Of a DNA stretch of 64,000 nt, positions 35,695-44,514 are shown in pieces. Every line of letters begins with the position of its first letter. Within the stretch, counting starts at the first letter, position 1. Position numbers and translations under genes: made by a program. Location of the stretch: positions 3,289,001 through 3,353,000 of the forward strand of contig NZ_CP071612.1 in NCBI RefSeq assembly GCF_017357245.1. The letters run 5' to 3'. The notes beneath the pieces were generated by a model. The model searched no databases. It saw only the letters and a program-made list of their open reading frames with translations, and was not told the origin of the DNA. The DNA is from Rhizobium bangladeshense (GTDB lineage: Bacteria; Pseudomonadota; Alphaproteobacteria; Rhizobiales; Rhizobiaceae).

Positions 35695-36912
35695 AGCATC
35701 TCCGCAATTGAGGAAAACGAAGAGGCCTTCAAAGCTCGGCATTTCCACTCAACTGGCAATCACCCCATAATTTTGAAGTAAAATTCAGTAGACTCGCCGA
35801 TGTCGATAGGAGTTTGACAATAAAGTGTGGGAAATCGTAATTGCCCCAATAATAATCTGTGACATAATCAACTTTAAAAGCAATTATAGCCTCGCACTGT
35901 GCAAGCAATCTAATCCGAGGGCCCGTCACCACCCCGACGGGTCCTCGACCTTGCGAGGCGACAGGCTGGCGCAGATAGATCCTGCATCGGATGGTAATAC
36001 TGGTCTGTGTAGATGGGCTGAGAAAATCTGTGATGTCGACAGGAAAGGACAGTCGCTCCTTCTCTTACTGCGCTAACATCTCGCTCGACACCGGACTAAC
36101 GCCGCTTTTGCTTCAGGAGAAAACTGGCTGATTTCAAAGAGGCGTCACGCAGACGATATTATTTTCAGTTATAGATCAGCATGTCGTCTTTTTAATCTAA
36201 ACACCACCACATCCGCCGATCATTATTAGGCAAGGCTTATTCGCCTTTTAGTTGATATTGAAACACAACCTGCATGTGAAACCTTCATTTTTACCTTTTG
36301 ATGAAACCATACTTATACCTCACCTGTCGTGGAGTTATTGGATTTTTCCCTGAAAATATCGGGAATAAACTCATTTCGAGAACAAAACTTCTGCCGTTCA
36401 TTCCTGCTTTGCTTTCTCGCAAACGCGTTGATCAACCGCTCTATAGAAGAGGCCGCCACGACGATGATCCACCGGTCTCCGGGAACCGCGTCGGTACCGA
36501 AGACTGGCAAGGCAATTCAGCATCAAAGAATATCGGGTGTGGAGGCGAGTTTGGACTTTAATATGCCGACAAATCAAAGGGTTGAACTGTTCGCCAGGCC
36601 GCCGACCAGACCGATGTAAGGTCAGCCTTGGATCGGTCAATACAAGCTCGTCAGATGGCGGAGACCCTCCAGGCGAAGATCCTCTAGGCGAAGACCACCC
36701 TCAGCGTAAGAGACGCTCACCATTCCCGACATAGAACAATCAGTCCTCCTGCACAAAAGAGCTGGCCTCATTCACCAAGCCTGAATGCCCTCACGATCCA
36801 ACCTGTGTCGAAATGGTCGCACCCCGCCATCGAATTAACCTTTCATAAAGCATTTGCTTGCTCAACTTATAATTTGTGTCATGGTCACTGCAAGTAGTGA
36901 GGAGCCGACCTG
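35695..36912. other. long A+T-rich intergenic region (1.2 kb)
   Basis: No frame here has a believable start, composition or motif on either strand. Much of 35760-36400 is unusually rich in A and T for this replicon. A short direct repeat (GGCGAAGATCCTCTAGGCGAAGACC) occurs near 36672-36698. It separates the first polysaccharide operon from the 68-residue gene. It may hold regulatory sequence or decayed DNA. Confidence 0.5.
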
Positions 36913-37119
36913 ATGAGTGATATGGCATCGCAGATTCCGGAATTTGGTTATGATGAACGCGTGATGATCTGCCGGAAACAGATTGAGAAGGCGGTTTATC
37001 AGTTCATTGCAAACACGAAGGTCGAGGGGTGCGATCCAGCGGAAGTCGCAATGGCCATCGCGGACATTGCCGACGACTACATATTACTGCTGGCCCAGAA
37101 GCGCGATTTGACCCATTGA
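36913..37119 (+). CDS. small hypothetical protein (68 aa)
   Basis: ATG at 36913 follows GAGGAGCCGACCTG. Acidic, helical: MSDMASQIPEFGYDERVMIC and AMAIADIADDYILLL. Composition and start site are convincing for a real gene. No signal peptide; family unknown. The 200 bases after it lead to the first of two paralogous genes. Confidence 0.65.
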   Translation: MSDMASQIPEFGYDERVMICRKQIEKAVYQFIANTKVEGCDPAEVAMAIADIADDYILLLAQKRDLTH

Positions 37120-37320
37120 GATCAGGATCGGCCACCCGGCCGATCATTAGACAACCGCTGAAACCAAACAGCCGCCGTCTCCTTGCCCGGAGACAACGTC
37201 AACGAAACTCCTTACCATTCTTGACGCTTGTTACGCTCGACATCAAAATCACTCGAAGGTGAGTCGACTGTACGCTTTCACATCGCTGCTCGCTCCCGAA
37301 TGACTCACCGCACGGGCTGA

Positions 37321-38262
37321 TTGGCCACGCGCCGACCGACACCCGTGGTCGCGAGCTTGCGAGGTAACGCCGTGGGCAAAGTGCCACCAACAGTCGGTCC
37401 TCCTCGCGATAGCCGACCTCGGTATCGGAAGTTCGCGAGCAACCACGGCTGGCTGCTTTGGCCAGCGCTTTTGATACCCATTTTGCTTCTTGCAAGTATC
37501 GTTGCTTATTACCGTGAAATCCGCCCCGTCGATCCTGCCGGACTCCTTGAACACCAGAGCCTTAACAAGACTGCCCAATCACCACGCACAGCCCTCGATA
37601 CGGCGGCTCCTTCTCCTCTCCCGCCGATAACTGTATCGCGGCATCTGACCGAGGTCCCCAAGCTGGAGCTGGCAAGTCAGTTTCTGCGGAGGTGGCTGGT
37701 CTCGGGGCCAAATATTTGCGGCGGTCTTCGAGAGGCCGGCATCGAGATGAGCGAATGGAAAGCCGCATCGATGCGCAATCGCAATTACGAATGTTATTTT
37801 CAGCGCATCTACGAACGGGACGAGGTACGACCGATCAGTTCGACCTTCGTTAAGGTTCGTGGAAATGAAATTGGTGAAATTCTTGAGATCCGCGCCAAGA
37901 TCATTGGACCGAAGACAGATGCACAGGGACATCTCGCCCCGGCCGTCCTGCGCATTTTCGAGATCATTGTGAAGCGGGCGTGCTGGCCCGATTTTAGGGA
38001 CGCGCTTACGTCGATCCAAAACCTTAGCGATGTTGAATACGAACGATTCGGCGCTTATCTTACCTTCACCCGCGACGCCGGCAGCGAAAATAGCTTTAAT
38101 TTTGCTCTTGGCATTAAGTCGACCTCAGCATCGCAGATGAGGACCAAGGCCTATTTTTCGACAGACCGATGGCTAGTCACGAGAACTCCCCGCAGTGTTC
38201 CTGCAAATTTCGGTCTCATGGACCGCTTGGTCACGTCCGCATCAGCCAATTGCGCTCAATGA
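37321..38262 (+). CDS. membrane-anchored protein of unknown function, paralogue 1
   Basis: About 313 residues: short cytoplasmic N-terminus, one membrane segment (LLWPALLIPILLLASIVAYY), Pro-rich stalk, and a conserved extracytoplasmic domain with ASQFLRRWLVSGPNICGGLR, MSEWKAAS, YECYFQRIY, PAVLRIFE and a final YFSTDRWL. The same order occurs in the gene at 44515. The annotated TTG start is uncertain; GTG 37345 or 37372 would shorten only the cytoplasmic tail. Possibly the rhizobial family DUF6030, but I cannot confirm the label. Confidence 0.75.
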   Translation: MATRRPTPVVASLRGNAVGKVPPTVGPPRDSRPRYRKFASNHGWLLWPALLIPILLLASIVAYYREIRPVDPAGLLEHQSLNKTAQSPRTALDTAAPSPLPPITVSRHLTEVPKLELASQFLRRWLVSGPNICGGLREAGIEMSEWKAASMRNRNYECYFQRIYERDEVRPISSTFVKVRGNEIGEILEIRAKIIGPKTDAQGHLAPAVLRIFEIIVKRACWPDFRDALTSIQNLSDVEYERFGAYLTFTRDAGSENSFNFALGIKSTSASQMRTKAYFSTDRWLVTRTPRSVPANFGLMDRLVTSASANCAQ

Positions 38263-38397
38263 CGCGTAAGCACCAGTCACGATCCGAGATCGAGCTTGAA
38301 CTGCCACTGCAATAGCCAGTTCCAGCGACTCTCGCCGAGCAGGTGAACGGAGCGCTTTAATGAGCGGCTACAAACATCTCACCCCCGAAAGCTCACA

Positions 38398-38646
38398 TCA
38401 GTGACTTCTTATGCTCACCAGCGGAACCGGAGAGCTCAATTCAGCCAAGTCTCTGGTCAGCCCCTCCCCGACTTCCTGCTTCACGGCCTCAAGAGCAAGA
38501 TCAAGGCAATTCGTGGCGAATTGCAGTTTGACATCCTGAGCAACCTGTCGCGCGTAGGCGATCATCCTCGCCAGTGCGACCAGTTCGTCCAGACCGTCCT
38601 CCGCCCCGAGATCCCCATTTACTTTAGCAGCCGATGTCACGCCCAT
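38398..38646 (-). CDS. small hypothetical protein (82 aa) downstream of tfuA
   Basis: ATG at 38646 follows TTGGAGAA at a good distance, so the longer upstream frame is not used. Mostly helical: DGLDELVALARMIAYARQVA and LDLALEAVKQEVGEGLTRDL. It starts 102 bases after the TfuA stop on the same strand and could be the last gene of that transcript, although a weak hairpin (CGGGCT/AGCCCG) lies between. Function unknown. Confidence 0.55.
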   Translation of the reverse strand: MGVTSAAKVNGDLGAEDGLDELVALARMIAYARQVAQDVKLQFATNCLDLALEAVKQEVGEGLTRDLAELSSPVPLVSIRSH

Positions 38647-38748
38647 GCCCATTTCTCCAACGAATTGAAGGAATGATACGCGGGCTGACGTGGTCGAGCC
38701 CGTGAAAAAAGCGTGACACAACTCCCGGTGACTGTCGTCGTTCTCCCT

Positions 38749-39456
38749 TCACAATGCAGGCCGTGTGGAGAATGAGGTTTCGTGGAGTTTCCAGGACAAA
38801 TCGGCATCCACGCGAATGTCAGCTGCTGACTGCACTGCTTTCAGCAATTCAAGGGCATCGATGCGTTTTTGATCGACGGAATGCGAGACAAGGGTGGCGA
38901 GGAGGTGAGGGCGATCCGGCTCGGCTATGCCAGCGCATTGCTCGACGATTGCCCGCCACGTCCGTCTTTTGAAGAAAATCGCGCTTGCGGCATCTTCGAT
39001 GACCTGGCGCAACCCACCGGGGAGCAACTCATTCCTTTCCATGGCATCGAGCGTGGCGCTGACATTGACGAGTGGTATCGTCAGCGGCTTGCCGCCCAGA
39101 GCGCTCGGCGCGTGCACCAGCGCCACGGCGGCATCGTCGACCAACCGGCCCGTACGGTAGTCTTCAAAAATGCGGCCGATCCCGATCATCCCGAACGAAT
39201 GACATTCCGCAGCACGTAACGCGCCCATACTTGCGGCTCCGAGAACCGTCACACCAAGCGAAAGAGCACGGAGGATTTCCTTATGCCAAACCGGGGCGGC
39301 GTATTCGAAGCCGCCATCGATCAGGCCGATGACATTGGCACCTTGATCCACTGTTGCCAGAACATCGCCCTGCGTGGCTGGCGGCAGGACGCGTATCGAC
39401 CCGCCGGCAAGTGAGGCCGCTTCGGGAAGACTGGGACCTGCGAAAATGATCTTCAA
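38749..39456 (-). CDS. TfuA-like protein
   Basis: 235 residues from a TTG that overlaps the YcaO stop (TTGA). The N-terminus KIIFAGPSLP, then VIGLIDGGFEYAAPVWHKEI and GVTVLGAASMGALRAAECHSFGM define the TfuA core domain, first known from the trifolitoxin locus of Rhizobium. TfuA proteins work with YcaO in making peptide thioamides by supplying sulfur (family knowledge from other TfuA/YcaO systems). Translational coupling to ycaO supports a two-protein enzyme. Confidence 0.87.
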   Translation of the reverse strand: MKIIFAGPSLPEAASLAGGSIRVLPPATQGDVLATVDQGANVIGLIDGGFEYAAPVWHKEILRALSLGVTVLGAASMGALRAAECHSFGMIGIGRIFEDYRTGRLVDDAAVALVHAPSALGGKPLTIPLVNVSATLDAMERNELLPGGLRQVIEDAASAIFFKRRTWRAIVEQCAGIAEPDRPHLLATLVSHSVDQKRIDALELLKAVQSAADIRVDADLSWKLHETSFSTRPAL

Positions 39457-40601
39457 AAGCCTATCGCCCTGGCGAGCGCCCTTGTTCCAAACGGGCGAGC
39501 ACGCTGCCCTTCCGGATTTTCGAGCTCCGGGATGACGACCTTGACGACGCCAAAGGGAAGCGTTTCGTCGCTGAGGCGAACGACGACCACCGAACCGATC
39601 GCTCTGTTTCGCAAGGCGTCCAGCACATGCTGCAGCAAATGCGCTAGATCCTGATTTTCCGGCGTTCCACCAGTGACAGGACCGGCGACCGGCGAGACGG
39701 GAACTGCGTCGAATGCCCGCCGCATCAGCGGCGGCAAGGACCTTGAGAACGTGACGGGAGAAATATCGTCCCTGGCTCCGCTGATATAAGTGAGCCGCGA
39801 TTGCACGGCTTCCGTTACCGCCCGGATGGCCGCGCGCACGGGAGACGGATGGGCTCCCGTACCGCCGGTCACCTCGACAAGGCGGATATCCCTGGCGCAC
39901 TGGCGATCCCGCTGGCCTGGAACGGCATCCCGTGGCCCCAGAATGGCAGTGAAACAGGGAATGGCGATGTCGCTGGTAATATCGAAGAGCCTGAGCGCCA
40001 ATCCTGACCTTTCGATCTTGTCGATCAACCCGGTCAGTGCATCGTCCTGGAAACCGCGAGGGTCGACGCAGCCGGCATAACGATCCGGTTCCCCGCCAAC
40101 CTGCCACAGCACATGCGCGTCCCGCTCGATCCGCTCGAGCACGCCATGGAAAACCGCCTCCTCGACACTGTTTCCTGATGCCAGGCCGTCCGATGACATC
40201 CAGTATCGCGCATCGTAAGTGCGGTCGAGCAACACCGCTTCAAAAGGGATATAAATCGTCTCTCCGGTTAGGATATTGATGCCGGCCACCCATTCCGTCT
40301 CCTCGTCCGGGCCGAGATCGGGTTTATGCATCGCAATCAGGCAGTCCAGCGTATCAATCCTGTGCCCCATCGTCTGCAGACCCAATGAGGTACTCAGGAC
40401 GAGATCGACGAAAGGTTCGCCGGCAACTGCCCGTTCCAGGGCCTCCATGACGGTGGACACTTTGGCGTCGACATCGGTCAGACCCTTTCCCTGAGCAATC
40501 ACGATTGATCGCGAATTCGGAGTATAGGCGCACCAGACCGGAATTCCGACGTCATCAAGCCCGGTGTGTCTCGCAACTCTTGTTATGCCGAACCGTGCCA
40601 A
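39453..40601 (-). CDS. YcaO-family cyclodehydratase / thioamide synthetase
   Basis: 382 residues. YcaO core with AKVSTVMEALERAVAGEPF, DGLASGNSVEEAVFHGVLERIERDA (ATP- and magnesium-binding Glu residues), then VTGGTGAHPSPVRAAIRAVTEA-like sequence with the second Glu and Arg set. YcaO enzymes activate peptide amides with ATP and install azolines, amidines or, with TfuA, thioamides. The C-terminus lacks the Pro-rich tail of azoline-forming YcaO proteins, which fits the TfuA-linked class. ATG at 40601, 81 bases after the peptide gene. Confidence 0.87.
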   Translation of the reverse strand: MARFGITRVARHTGLDDVGIPVWCAYTPNSRSIVIAQGKGLTDVDAKVSTVMEALERAVAGEPFVDLVLSTSLGLQTMGHRIDTLDCLIAMHKPDLGPDEETEWVAGINILTGETIYIPFEAVLLDRTYDARYWMSSDGLASGNSVEEAVFHGVLERIERDAHVLWQVGGEPDRYAGCVDPRGFQDDALTGLIDKIERSGLALRLFDITSDIAIPCFTAILGPRDAVPGQRDRQCARDIRLVEVTGGTGAHPSPVRAAIRAVTEAVQSRLTYISGARDDISPVTFSRSLPPLMRRAFDAVPVSPVAGPVTGGTPENQDLAHLLQHVLDALRNRAIGSVVVVRLSDETLPFGVVKVVIPELENPEGQRARPFGTRALARAIGF

Positions 40602-40612
40602 GAAAGGCTCGA

Positions 40613-40633
40613 CGCGGGAAAGAGTTTCCCGCG
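40613..40633 (-). promoter_or_regulatory. perfect hairpin between peptide gene and ycaO
   Basis: On the coding strand CGCGGGAAA, CTC, TTTCCCGCG: 9-bp perfect stem, 3-base loop, in the 81-base gap. No T-run follows. It could work as a transcript stabiliser or partial terminator that keeps peptide mRNA above enzyme mRNA. It ends 12 bases before the ycaO start, so it could also affect translation. Confidence 0.6.
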
Positions 40634-40682
40634 GCGATATAATCCTGTCGGAATATATGGATCGGTCCGTCAGAATGCCCGC

Positions 40683-40895
40683 TCAGCCGTCGACGTGACC
40701 GGAAAGAGCGACCTGCGCCGACGAAACGGCGACGGCCATATCGGCGCCCTTCACGAATATGCCGCCGGCTTTGCGCAGGCCGCTCGCGGTCGCCAATTCT
40801 CCAGTGGGATTGAGCGGTCTGACCGTGCCGGCGTCGAGATCGGCGAGCCAAAGACCTGCCTCGCCAGGTATTCCTATAATGACAGCCTTCGCCAT
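40683..40895 (-). CDS. candidate RiPP precursor peptide (70 aa)
   Basis: 70 residues behind GAGGGGCATCAC. Sequence starts MAKAVIIGIPGEAGLWLADL, then GTVRPLNPTGELATASG, and ends VSSAQVALSGHVDG. No Cys, no signal peptide. It is encoded between the SARP regulator and YcaO on the same strand, the usual place for a precursor. The conserved-looking N-terminal part would be the leader and the small-residue C-terminus the core (inference). It could instead be an accessory protein of the modifying enzymes. Confidence 0.6.
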   Translation of the reverse strand: MAKAVIIGIPGEAGLWLADLDAGTVRPLNPTGELATASGLRKAGGIFVKGADMAVAVSSAQVALSGHVDG

Positions 40896-40915
40896 GTGAT
40901 GCCCCTCAGCTATTG

Positions 40916-42760
40916 TTAAAATCCGGCCTTCAACAGGCCCTCCCTATATAGGTCTTTTTGCCATTGCTCCTTGAAGGGAACGATGGCGAGCCACTTCTCG
41001 ACGTCGAACACCGGGTTGATGCTCTCGACGCGCTGCCGATGGAAGAGTGCCCGTTTTCGATCGCCGGCCATTGCGCAACTGGCCGCGGCGATACGATGGG
41101 CCGGCGCCTTGTCTTTCATCGCGTCGACATAAGCGATGGCCTCTTCATACTGTTCCAGGAAGAAACTTGCTCCCGCCGCACACCAAAGATAGGCGTCAGG
41201 TGCGATCGGATTGAGCGAAATTGCCTTCCTGATCTTGGCGAGCGCGTCGCCTGGGCGGGATGCATGAACGAGTGTATCGGCATGGCTGTAGATGACATCG
41301 GCAAAATGCGGGCTGAGTTCTTCCGCCAGATGAAGGGCTGCGACGCTGGCATCCACATCACCGAGATAAAGTTTGGTGACGCCGAGCTCACGATGACCCG
41401 CCGCCGATCCCGGATCTCGCTCGATGGCGCGAAGCGCATGCTGCTCCGCCAGATGCAGCAGTTCATCGTTTCCCTGCGCCGTTACGAGCCATTCGCTGGT
41501 GAAAGTTCTTGCCAGGCCGGTAAATGACGGCGAGAAATCCGTCTTATGCGACAGCGACTGCTTGAACGCCTTCCTTGCCCGCCGGATATGCGGCAGTGTC
41601 AGCTTGCTCATCAGGCTCGAGCCGACGAGATAGGCGTGATAGGCCTCGGGGTTGGCTTCGAAACGTAACCGTTCCTCCTCGTTTTCAGCCAGCTCACGCG
41701 CCACCGACGCGGTCAGCTGCTGGGCGATAATCCGTCTTTGACGCGGCAATATATCGGGGGTCATCCTGAAACGATTGGCCCAGATGATCTCGTCCGTGGG
41801 GAAATAGATCAACTGAGCGAACAATCCCTCTTCGGAAAATCGGGTATCCAGAAGATAGGCGATCGAGTGCCGCGCGACCACGGCCGCTTTTTCGGAGTCG
41901 CGGCGGATCTGTCCAGCCGTATGCGGGGCGACGATGGAGATATGCCGGAGCGCACAGAGTTCGATTGTGACGTCTTCGATCAGGGCGTTGGCAAGCGCAA
42001 GTCCGGCATCGGCGTGCTTCGCTGTAGGAGGAAGCAACACCAGACGAGGGAGGATCCTCAGTGTCGGCGATATGCGTTCGATGTCGGTTGATTGGCTGCC
42101 GGGCTCGGGACGCTTCACCTCCGCCCTTGGACGGCCGCCGTCATCTGGCAATCTCTCGCCCAACGACGAGCCACCGGATAGCCGATGCAGCAATGCCCTG
42201 ATCTGCTCATCATTCGGATCCCGTTCGAGGATTTGCAGGGCAGCGCTGGAAATGATACGCGCCGCGCCTGGCTTTTGCTCATCCGGCAACGCCTCCAGCA
42301 ATGTTTGACGCAGTTGCAGCGCATGGACGTCCCGCTGCGCCCTGATCCAAGCATCTACCGGCTTTGTCGCCGGCTTGATATTTCCGATGAAACCACGCTG
42401 GGTCAACTCGGCGATCGCCTGCAGCCGGTCCAGCGGCGTACCGCCGGCCCGAAAGACATCCAGATCGCTGGAAACCACTTGCTTGTTGAGGCAAACCGTG
42501 GTGGCGGTGAAATCAAAAGCTGTTTCAACGCGCCCGCCGTCCATCTCACGGATGCGGGACAGCATTTTGCGCAAATTGAGCCGCGCCAACTCCGGCTCGA
42601 CGTCGCTCCACAGAAATTGAGCTAGTTCATAGCGGCTGAGTTCATTGCTCGCACCCGCGTAGATATGGGCCATCATCAACAGCCCTTTGATCGGATAGCG
42701 AACGAGCTCGCCATCCGCCTCGGTCAACCGCAGATCGCTAAATGTCTGCAGATGAAGCAC
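40916..42760 (-). CDS. SARP-type transcriptional regulator with TPR tail
   Basis: 614 residues from GTG at 42760 (GAGGAACGGATC upstream). Residues 1-90: winged-helix DNA-binding region of the SARP type (LFQ-like start MLHLQTFSDLRL, RYELAQFLWSDVEPELARLN, LRKMLSRIREMDG). Residues 95-190: bacterial transcriptional activation-like helices. Then a TolB-like region (ALANALIEDVTIEL, YLLDTRFSEEG) and TPR repeats to the C-terminus. The layout is shared by rhizobial regulators derived from cyclase-type proteins. Starts 10 bases after the XRE stop and ends 20 bases before the peptide gene. Confidence 0.82.
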   Translation of the reverse strand: MLHLQTFSDLRLTEADGELVRYPIKGLLMMAHIYAGASNELSRYELAQFLWSDVEPELARLNLRKMLSRIREMDGGRVETAFDFTATTVCLNKQVVSSDLDVFRAGGTPLDRLQAIAELTQRGFIGNIKPATKPVDAWIRAQRDVHALQLRQTLLEALPDEQKPGAARIISSAALQILERDPNDEQIRALLHRLSGGSSLGERLPDDGGRPRAEVKRPEPGSQSTDIERISPTLRILPRLVLLPPTAKHADAGLALANALIEDVTIELCALRHISIVAPHTAGQIRRDSEKAAVVARHSIAYLLDTRFSEEGLFAQLIYFPTDEIIWANRFRMTPDILPRQRRIIAQQLTASVARELAENEEERLRFEANPEAYHAYLVGSSLMSKLTLPHIRRARKAFKQSLSHKTDFSPSFTGLARTFTSEWLVTAQGNDELLHLAEQHALRAIERDPGSAAGHRELGVTKLYLGDVDASVAALHLAEELSPHFADVIYSHADTLVHASRPGDALAKIRKAISLNPIAPDAYLWCAAGASFFLEQYEEAIAYVDAMKDKAPAHRIAAASCAMAGDRKRALFHRQRVESINPVFDVEKWLAIVPFKEQWQKDLYREGLLKAGF

Positions 42761-42770
42761 GATCCGTTCC

Positions 42771-43196
42771 TCAGTTGTGTACGACCGGATCCTGCAGGTC
42801 GCTATCGACGTCAGGCAATCCCGCCACCGCGAGACTTTTGGCCAATGCCACCAGCTTCTGGCGGATGTTCGGATCTTCGATCGCGATGAACGCCTTGTTG
42901 AGGGCCAAGCCCTCCTTGGAGGACAAAAACTTGTTCAATTCGCTCGTCTCACCCTCGACCGGACCGGAACCGCCGTTCTCGAAGAAGAAGCCGACCGGCA
43001 CGCGAAGGATCTCGGATATGCGCTGGAGCCGGCTGGCGCCGATCCGGTTCGTTCCTTTTTCGTATTTTTGAATCTGCTGGAAGGTAATGCCGAGAAGTTC
43101 GGCCAAACCATGCTGGGTCATCCCGAGCGTCTTTCGTCGAACTCTCACACGGTTGCCAACATAGACATCGATGGAATTCGGCGATTTGGCCTTCAT
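42771..43196 (-). CDS. XRE-family helix-turn-helix regulator (PraR-like)
   Basis: 141 residues. DNA-binding domain VGNRVRVRRKTLGMTQHGLA, LLGITFQQIQKYEKGTNRIG and SRLQRISEILRVPVGFFFEN, the well-known rhizobial single-HTH regulator type to which PraR belongs. C-terminal 60 residues helical. First gene of the minus-strand unit XRE-SARP-peptide-YcaO-TfuA. The AT-rich DNA upstream (43205-43290) is a likely autoregulatory promoter region. Confidence 0.87.
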   Translation of the reverse strand: MKAKSPNSIDVYVGNRVRVRRKTLGMTQHGLAELLGITFQQIQKYEKGTNRIGASRLQRISEILRVPVGFFFENGGSGPVEGETSELNKFLSSKEGLALNKAFIAIEDPNIRQKLVALAKSLAVAGLPDVDSDLQDPVVHN

Positions 43197-43412
43197 CTGA
43201 TTAAGTCTCCCGCTTCATCAATATGCCCCGCTGTATAATGGAGAGTTTAAGCAATAATGCAACTAAAAGTAAATATTTCGTAACGGTTTTTTTCAGCGCC
43301 GCATGCAGTAGAAACAACCTGTGGATTACTGCGGCGCATGACGCGATGTCGTGCCGTCTGCATCCTCGCTGCCGGAAGACTGTCGCGCAATCGACCAGCC
43401 GCCTACACTTGG

Positions 43413-44045
43413 CTAAAGCGGCTTGTCGGCGACGGCGATCATTGATTTGGCAAAGGCAGGAATTCTTCCGACATATTCGAAGCGGACATTATCGAAGCCG
43501 GTTTCAACCAACAGTGTGCGCAGCGTGTTTTTCGACCAGAACTTGATATGGCCGTGATCCTTCAATGGCATGAAGTGATCATCCATTTTTCCCGTCACAG
43601 CAAGCGCAAGGTTCTTCAGATAGCCGTGATAGGGCGTCGACATGACCGCGATCCCGCCTGGTTTGACGAGATCAAACATCGTCGAGGTGAAGGTCTTGGG
43701 ATCGTAGACATGCTCGACAACCTCCAGGCTGATAACCGCGTTGAAGCTGCCATATTCGCGCGACAGGTCGTCATAGGCCGAGCCGACGCTCAGCGCCAGT
43801 CCAGGATACCGGATATTGGCCTTGCCGATCCCATCGCTGGAGGGATCGACGCCGACGACATCATATCCTGCTTTCGCCAGAGCAGCGGCGGCTCCCCCGG
43901 TGCCGCACCCCAGATCGAAGACGTCGTTTTCTACAGAACCATCGAAATGATCCCCCAGCACATCAAAAACCTTGGGCAAAATATAAGAGTGTGCAGTTGT
44001 CGCCTTGGCGTGAACGTAGGTGGTTGCGTCTAGCTCGATGGACAT
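43413..44045 (-). CDS. class I SAM-dependent methyltransferase
   Basis: 210 residues behind AAAGGAGAGG. Motif I VFDLGCGTGGAAAALAKAGY, acidic end VVGVDPSSDGI, motif for VISLEVVEHVYDP, and FDLVKPGGIAVMSTPYHGY: a UbiG-like small-molecule methyltransferase. It lies 216 bases upstream of the XRE gene on the same strand, so it could serve the peptide cluster or the polysaccharide locus. Substrate unknown. Confidence 0.86.
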   Translation of the reverse strand: MSIELDATTYVHAKATTAHSYILPKVFDVLGDHFDGSVENDVFDLGCGTGGAAAALAKAGYDVVGVDPSSDGIGKANIRYPGLALSVGSAYDDLSREYGSFNAVISLEVVEHVYDPKTFTSTMFDLVKPGGIAVMSTPYHGYLKNLALAVTGKMDDHFMPLKDHGHIKFWSKNTLRTLLVETGFDNVRFEYVGRIPAFAKSMIAVADKPL

Positions 44046-44514
44046 GTCCTCTCCTTTCTGCAGTTTCAGCGCAACCTATCGATCATTACGTCGAAAATTT
44101 GATACAACCCGCGAAATCCGCCTGATGGACAAATATATCGGCAAAATAATGTATGGTTTCAGCGCCAATATTCTAACCAATCGCGCGAAATAAAAGCAAA
44201 TATCCGAAGTTTTTACGATTTTTGGTGCGGATTATATTTTCAGCTCGACCAATAGCTGAAATATTAATGTCAATTCAACAATGATTTCAAACTGACCAGT
44301 TTTAAATACAATTCGGACGATACCGATTGATGCGGTCACAGAAGCAGCAAGATCAGCGGCTAACCCCTCGCCGCAATTGCCGAACGCTGTATCGGAGTTC
44401 TCGGCGCCAATGCTGTGAAGCATTTCGACGGCGGAACCGACAGCTTGCTTTTATGAGGAAGCGGACGACAGGGCGCTCGGTTGCAGACACGAGGCCAAAG
44501 ATATTTAACGGATC
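44046..44514. other. A+T-rich intergenic region
   Basis: No gene supported. 44080-44330 is unusually A+T rich. It carries the promoters of the divergent methyltransferase and the paralogue gene at 44515. Confidence 0.4.

Noticed and set aside
39457..40107. N-terminal extension of the TfuA frame into ycaO
   Set aside because: The extension is out of frame inside the YcaO gene, and the TfuA core begins naturally at the TTG overlapping the YcaO stop.
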